A stretch of 64,000 nucleotides of DNA from Sphingobium ummariense RL-3 (lineage in GTDB: Bacteria; Pseudomonadota; Alphaproteobacteria; Sphingomonadales; Sphingomonadaceae), in the NCBI RefSeq assembly GCF_000447205.1, contig NZ_AUWY01000136.1, positions 124,001-188,000 on the forward strand. The letters are read 5' to 3'. Of this stretch, positions 62,337 to 64,000 are shown one piece after another. Position numbers and translations under genes: made by a program. The notes beneath the pieces are model-generated. The model saw only the letters and a program-made list of their open reading frames with translations. It ran no database searches and was not told the origin of the DNA. Position 1 is the stretch's first letter. Each line of letters starts with the position of its first letter.

Positions 62337-63669
62337 CCGTCAATGCCCTGAACGGTGCGTTGCTGTCGCCGATCGCCTTCACCGGCACATCGAGCAGGTG
62401 GAGGCCCGTGAGCAACAGGTTGGACATGGTGGTTCCCTTCTCCGCCGCGATGTGCCGCCCGCCCTTGATGAGGCCGCCGGCCACGATCACTGGCAGGTCC
62501 ATATGGTCATGGTCGTTGGGATCGCCGAAGGCCGACCCGCGCAGCACCAGCGTGCGATCGAGAAGGGAGCCTTCGCCATCCTTCACCGCCTGCATCCGGT
62601 CCAGATAATAAGCGAAATAGCCCATATGATGCCGGTTGATCTTCGCCAGCTTTTCCATCTTGTCCGGGTTGTTGCCGTGATGGCTCAGCATATGATGGCT
62701 GTCCGGCACGCCTATCTCAGGATAGGTACGATTGCTGAGCTCGCGCCCGATCATGAAGCTGCCGATGCGAGTGATGTCCGCCTGCATTGCCAAGACCTGA
62801 AGGTCTATCATCAGCCGCACATGTGCGTCGAAACTGTCGGGGATGCCGGCCGGTTGAACCATGTCGCCGGGCCCAGTCGTAACCGGCGAGGTCATGGCCC
62901 GCTGGATACGCTTTTCAATGTCGCGGGTCGCGGTCAGATATTCGTCCAGCTTGGCGCGGTCCGCCATGCCGAGATCGCGGGACAGCCGGGCGGTATCCTC
63001 CATCACGAAATCGAGGATGCTGGTTTGGCGGCGCAGCTGCGCGATCCGGCCCTTCTCGTCCAGCGTCTCGCCGTCGCCGAACAGTCTTTCGAACACGTCG
63101 CGCGGATTGGCAGTGACGGGGAGGGGCACGGTGGGGCTGCGCCAGCTGATGCCATTGGTGTAGGCGCAGCTATAGCCGATGTCGCAGCTGCCCAGCAGGC
63201 TGGCCTGGTCGATGCCCAGTTCCAGCGAACTCAACTGCGTCGCGTCGCCGAGATGATCGGCGAAGACCTGATCCATGGACACGCCGCAGCGTATGTCGGT
63301 GCCTTCGGTCTGCTTCACATGCACGCCGGTGATGAAGGCGGGGCAGGATCGGCCATGGCCTGCCGGGCGGTCGCCCATCGCAGCGGCCTGCGGATGGCCC
63401 AGGCCGGTGACGACAGCGATCCGCTCCCGGTGCGCGGCGAGCGGCTCCAGCGTCGATGGCAGGGTGAAACCCGCGCCGGTATTGCTGGGCACGAAATCCT
63501 TCATCATCATGCCGTTGGGCGAATAGAATATCTGGAGGCGCTTGGGCCGAGCCGCGATGTCGGCCGCCTTCGCGCTCGGCATCATCGCCTCCAGGAAGGG
63601 CAGCGCCATAGTCGCGCCGAGGCCGCGCAGCATCGTGCGGCGATCAAGGGGATTGCGGATCAGCCTCAT
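62329..63669 (-). CDS. DUF1552 family exported protein
   Basis: 446 aa with a Tat-like leader (LDRRTMLRGLGATMALPFLE). LQIFYSPNGMMMKDFVP, RPAGHGRSCPAFITGVH and LVLRGSAFGDPNDHDHMDLP are typical of DUF1552, a family usually paired with DUF1592/1588/1585-type proteins as here. The fold has been linked to alkaline-phosphatase-like proteins but no activity is established. Overlaps the upstream gene by 4 bp and the ankyrin gene by 8 bp. Confidence 0.88.
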   Translation of the reverse strand: MRLIRNPLDRRTMLRGLGATMALPFLEAMMPSAKAADIAARPKRLQIFYSPNGMMMKDFVPSNTGAGFTLPSTLEPLAAHRERIAVVTGLGHPQAAAMGDRPAGHGRSCPAFITGVHVKQTEGTDIRCGVSMDQVFADHLGDATQLSSLELGIDQASLLGSCDIGYSCAYTNGISWRSPTVPLPVTANPRDVFERLFGDGETLDEKGRIAQLRRQTSILDFVMEDTARLSRDLGMADRAKLDEYLTATRDIEKRIQRAMTSPVTTGPGDMVQPAGIPDSFDAHVRLMIDLQVLAMQADITRIGSFMIGRELSNRTYPEIGVPDSHHMLSHHGNNPDKMEKLAKINRHHMGYFAYYLDRMQAVKDGEGSLLDRTLVLRGSAFGDPNDHDHMDLPVIVAGGLIKGGRHIAAEKGTTMSNLLLTGLHLLDVPVKAIGDSNAPFRALTDA

Positions 63670-64000
63670 GATTGCGGGGTCTTTCGCAGGAGGAAGGCGT
63701 CGCTCTTCACGATGCCGCGCACGATCGTCTGGATGCGATATCCGTCCGCCGCCGCCGCGCGGGAAATGCCGCGCACCATCGGCATGTCGCGGCCGGTCAG
63801 GCCCCGGGCCAGCGCATAGGTCAGCAGCCTTTCAGTGAAAGCGGCGGTGAATTGGTCCTTGCGCGCCATCAGCACGTCTCGCAGCCCGCCTATGCCGGCG
63901 AATTTCGTGCCGTCGGGCAGGACGGCGGAAGCGTCGATCGCCTGTCCCGCGTCCATCCGGCGATAGCCGCCGATCGCGTCGAAATTCTCAAGCGCAAAGC
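63666..64000 (-). CDS. DUF1588/DUF1585-type protein, C-terminal part (cut by window end)
   Basis: Only the last 111 or so residues are inside the window. FALENFDAIGGYRRMDAG and then TFAGIGGL-like and TERLLTYALARGLTGRDM segments match the C-terminal DUF1588-DUF1585 region of large exported proteins that in some bacteria carry a cytochrome-c domain. The rest lies beyond position 64000. Overlaps the DUF1552 gene by 4 bp. Confidence 0.85.
   Translation of the reverse strand, partial: FALENFDAIGGYRRMDAGQAIDASAVLPDGTKFAGIGGLRDVLMARKDQFTAAFTERLLTYALARGLTGRDMPMVRGISRAAAADGYRIQTIVRGIVKSDAFLLRKTPQS

Noticed and set aside
1..64000. CRISPR arrays, tRNA/rRNA genes, phage attachment sites
   Set aside because: No regularly spaced direct repeats, cloverleaf-forming segments or rRNA-like sequence were seen on reading; not tested computationally.

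Overview
The window reads as chromosomal DNA of a high-GC alphaproteobacterium, most likely a member of the Sphingomonadaceae. The basis is the codon and protein style, TonB-dependent receptors beside sugar and purine genes, an ECF sigma/NrsF pair, and short palindromic repeats with translated signatures common in sphingomonads. The genus is an inference and was not tested. No rRNA, tRNA or CRISPR array was seen.

Layout. 0-4.4 kb: two exported sulfatases flank a mutarotase-like protein, suggesting attack on a sulfated glycan. 4.7-6.9 kb: an IS1380-family element (4767-6411) sits inside a decayed IS481-family transposase gene, with a 5-bp target duplication. 7.1-10.3 kb: a VOC protein, an epoxide-hydrolase-like enzyme and an SDR run opposite a divergent LysR regulator. 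10.6-14.2 kb: an exported esterase, a DUF308 membrane protein and an ECF sigma/NrsF pair. 14.3-19.3 kb: a GH31 glycosidase with a PA14 insert, a collapsed M28 peptidase pseudogene and an intact M28 peptidase. 20.1-24.3 kb: a three-gene exporter (ABC/HlyD/TolC) whose ABC ATPase domain lacks its catalytic motifs. 24.3-30.4 kb: a glycan operon (esterase, GH31, GH1) with a broken TonB receptor upstream.

30.5-59.8 kb is the core of the window: a purine scavenging and degradation locus. Nineteen genes from 30512 to 50895 run in one direction with overlaps or gaps of about 1 bp. They encode transporters, exported nucleoside-cleaving enzymes, adenine and guanine deaminases, xanthine dehydrogenase (xdhABC), a HpyO-like candidate urate hydroxylase, HIU hydrolase, OHCU decarboxylase, PuuE allantoinase, allantoate amidohydrolase, ureidoglycine aminotransferase and the oxalurate/oxamate set hpxXYZW. 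A LOG protein, a phosphoribosyltransferase and a LysR regulator lie on the opposite strand (50.9-53.0 kb). A second forward unit (53.3-59.8 kb) has a TonB receptor, a NUP-family protein, an 8-oxoguanine deaminase and an NCS2 permease. Together these could take purines from the outer membrane to glycine, oxalurate and oxalate. No gene for ureidoglycolate breakdown or oxalurate transcarbamoylation is present here.

59.8-64 kb: a compact minus-strand operon encodes a DUF1588/1585-type protein (cut by the window edge), a DUF1552 protein, an ankyrin-repeat protein, a cytochrome c' and a cytochrome b561. Its function is not known to me.
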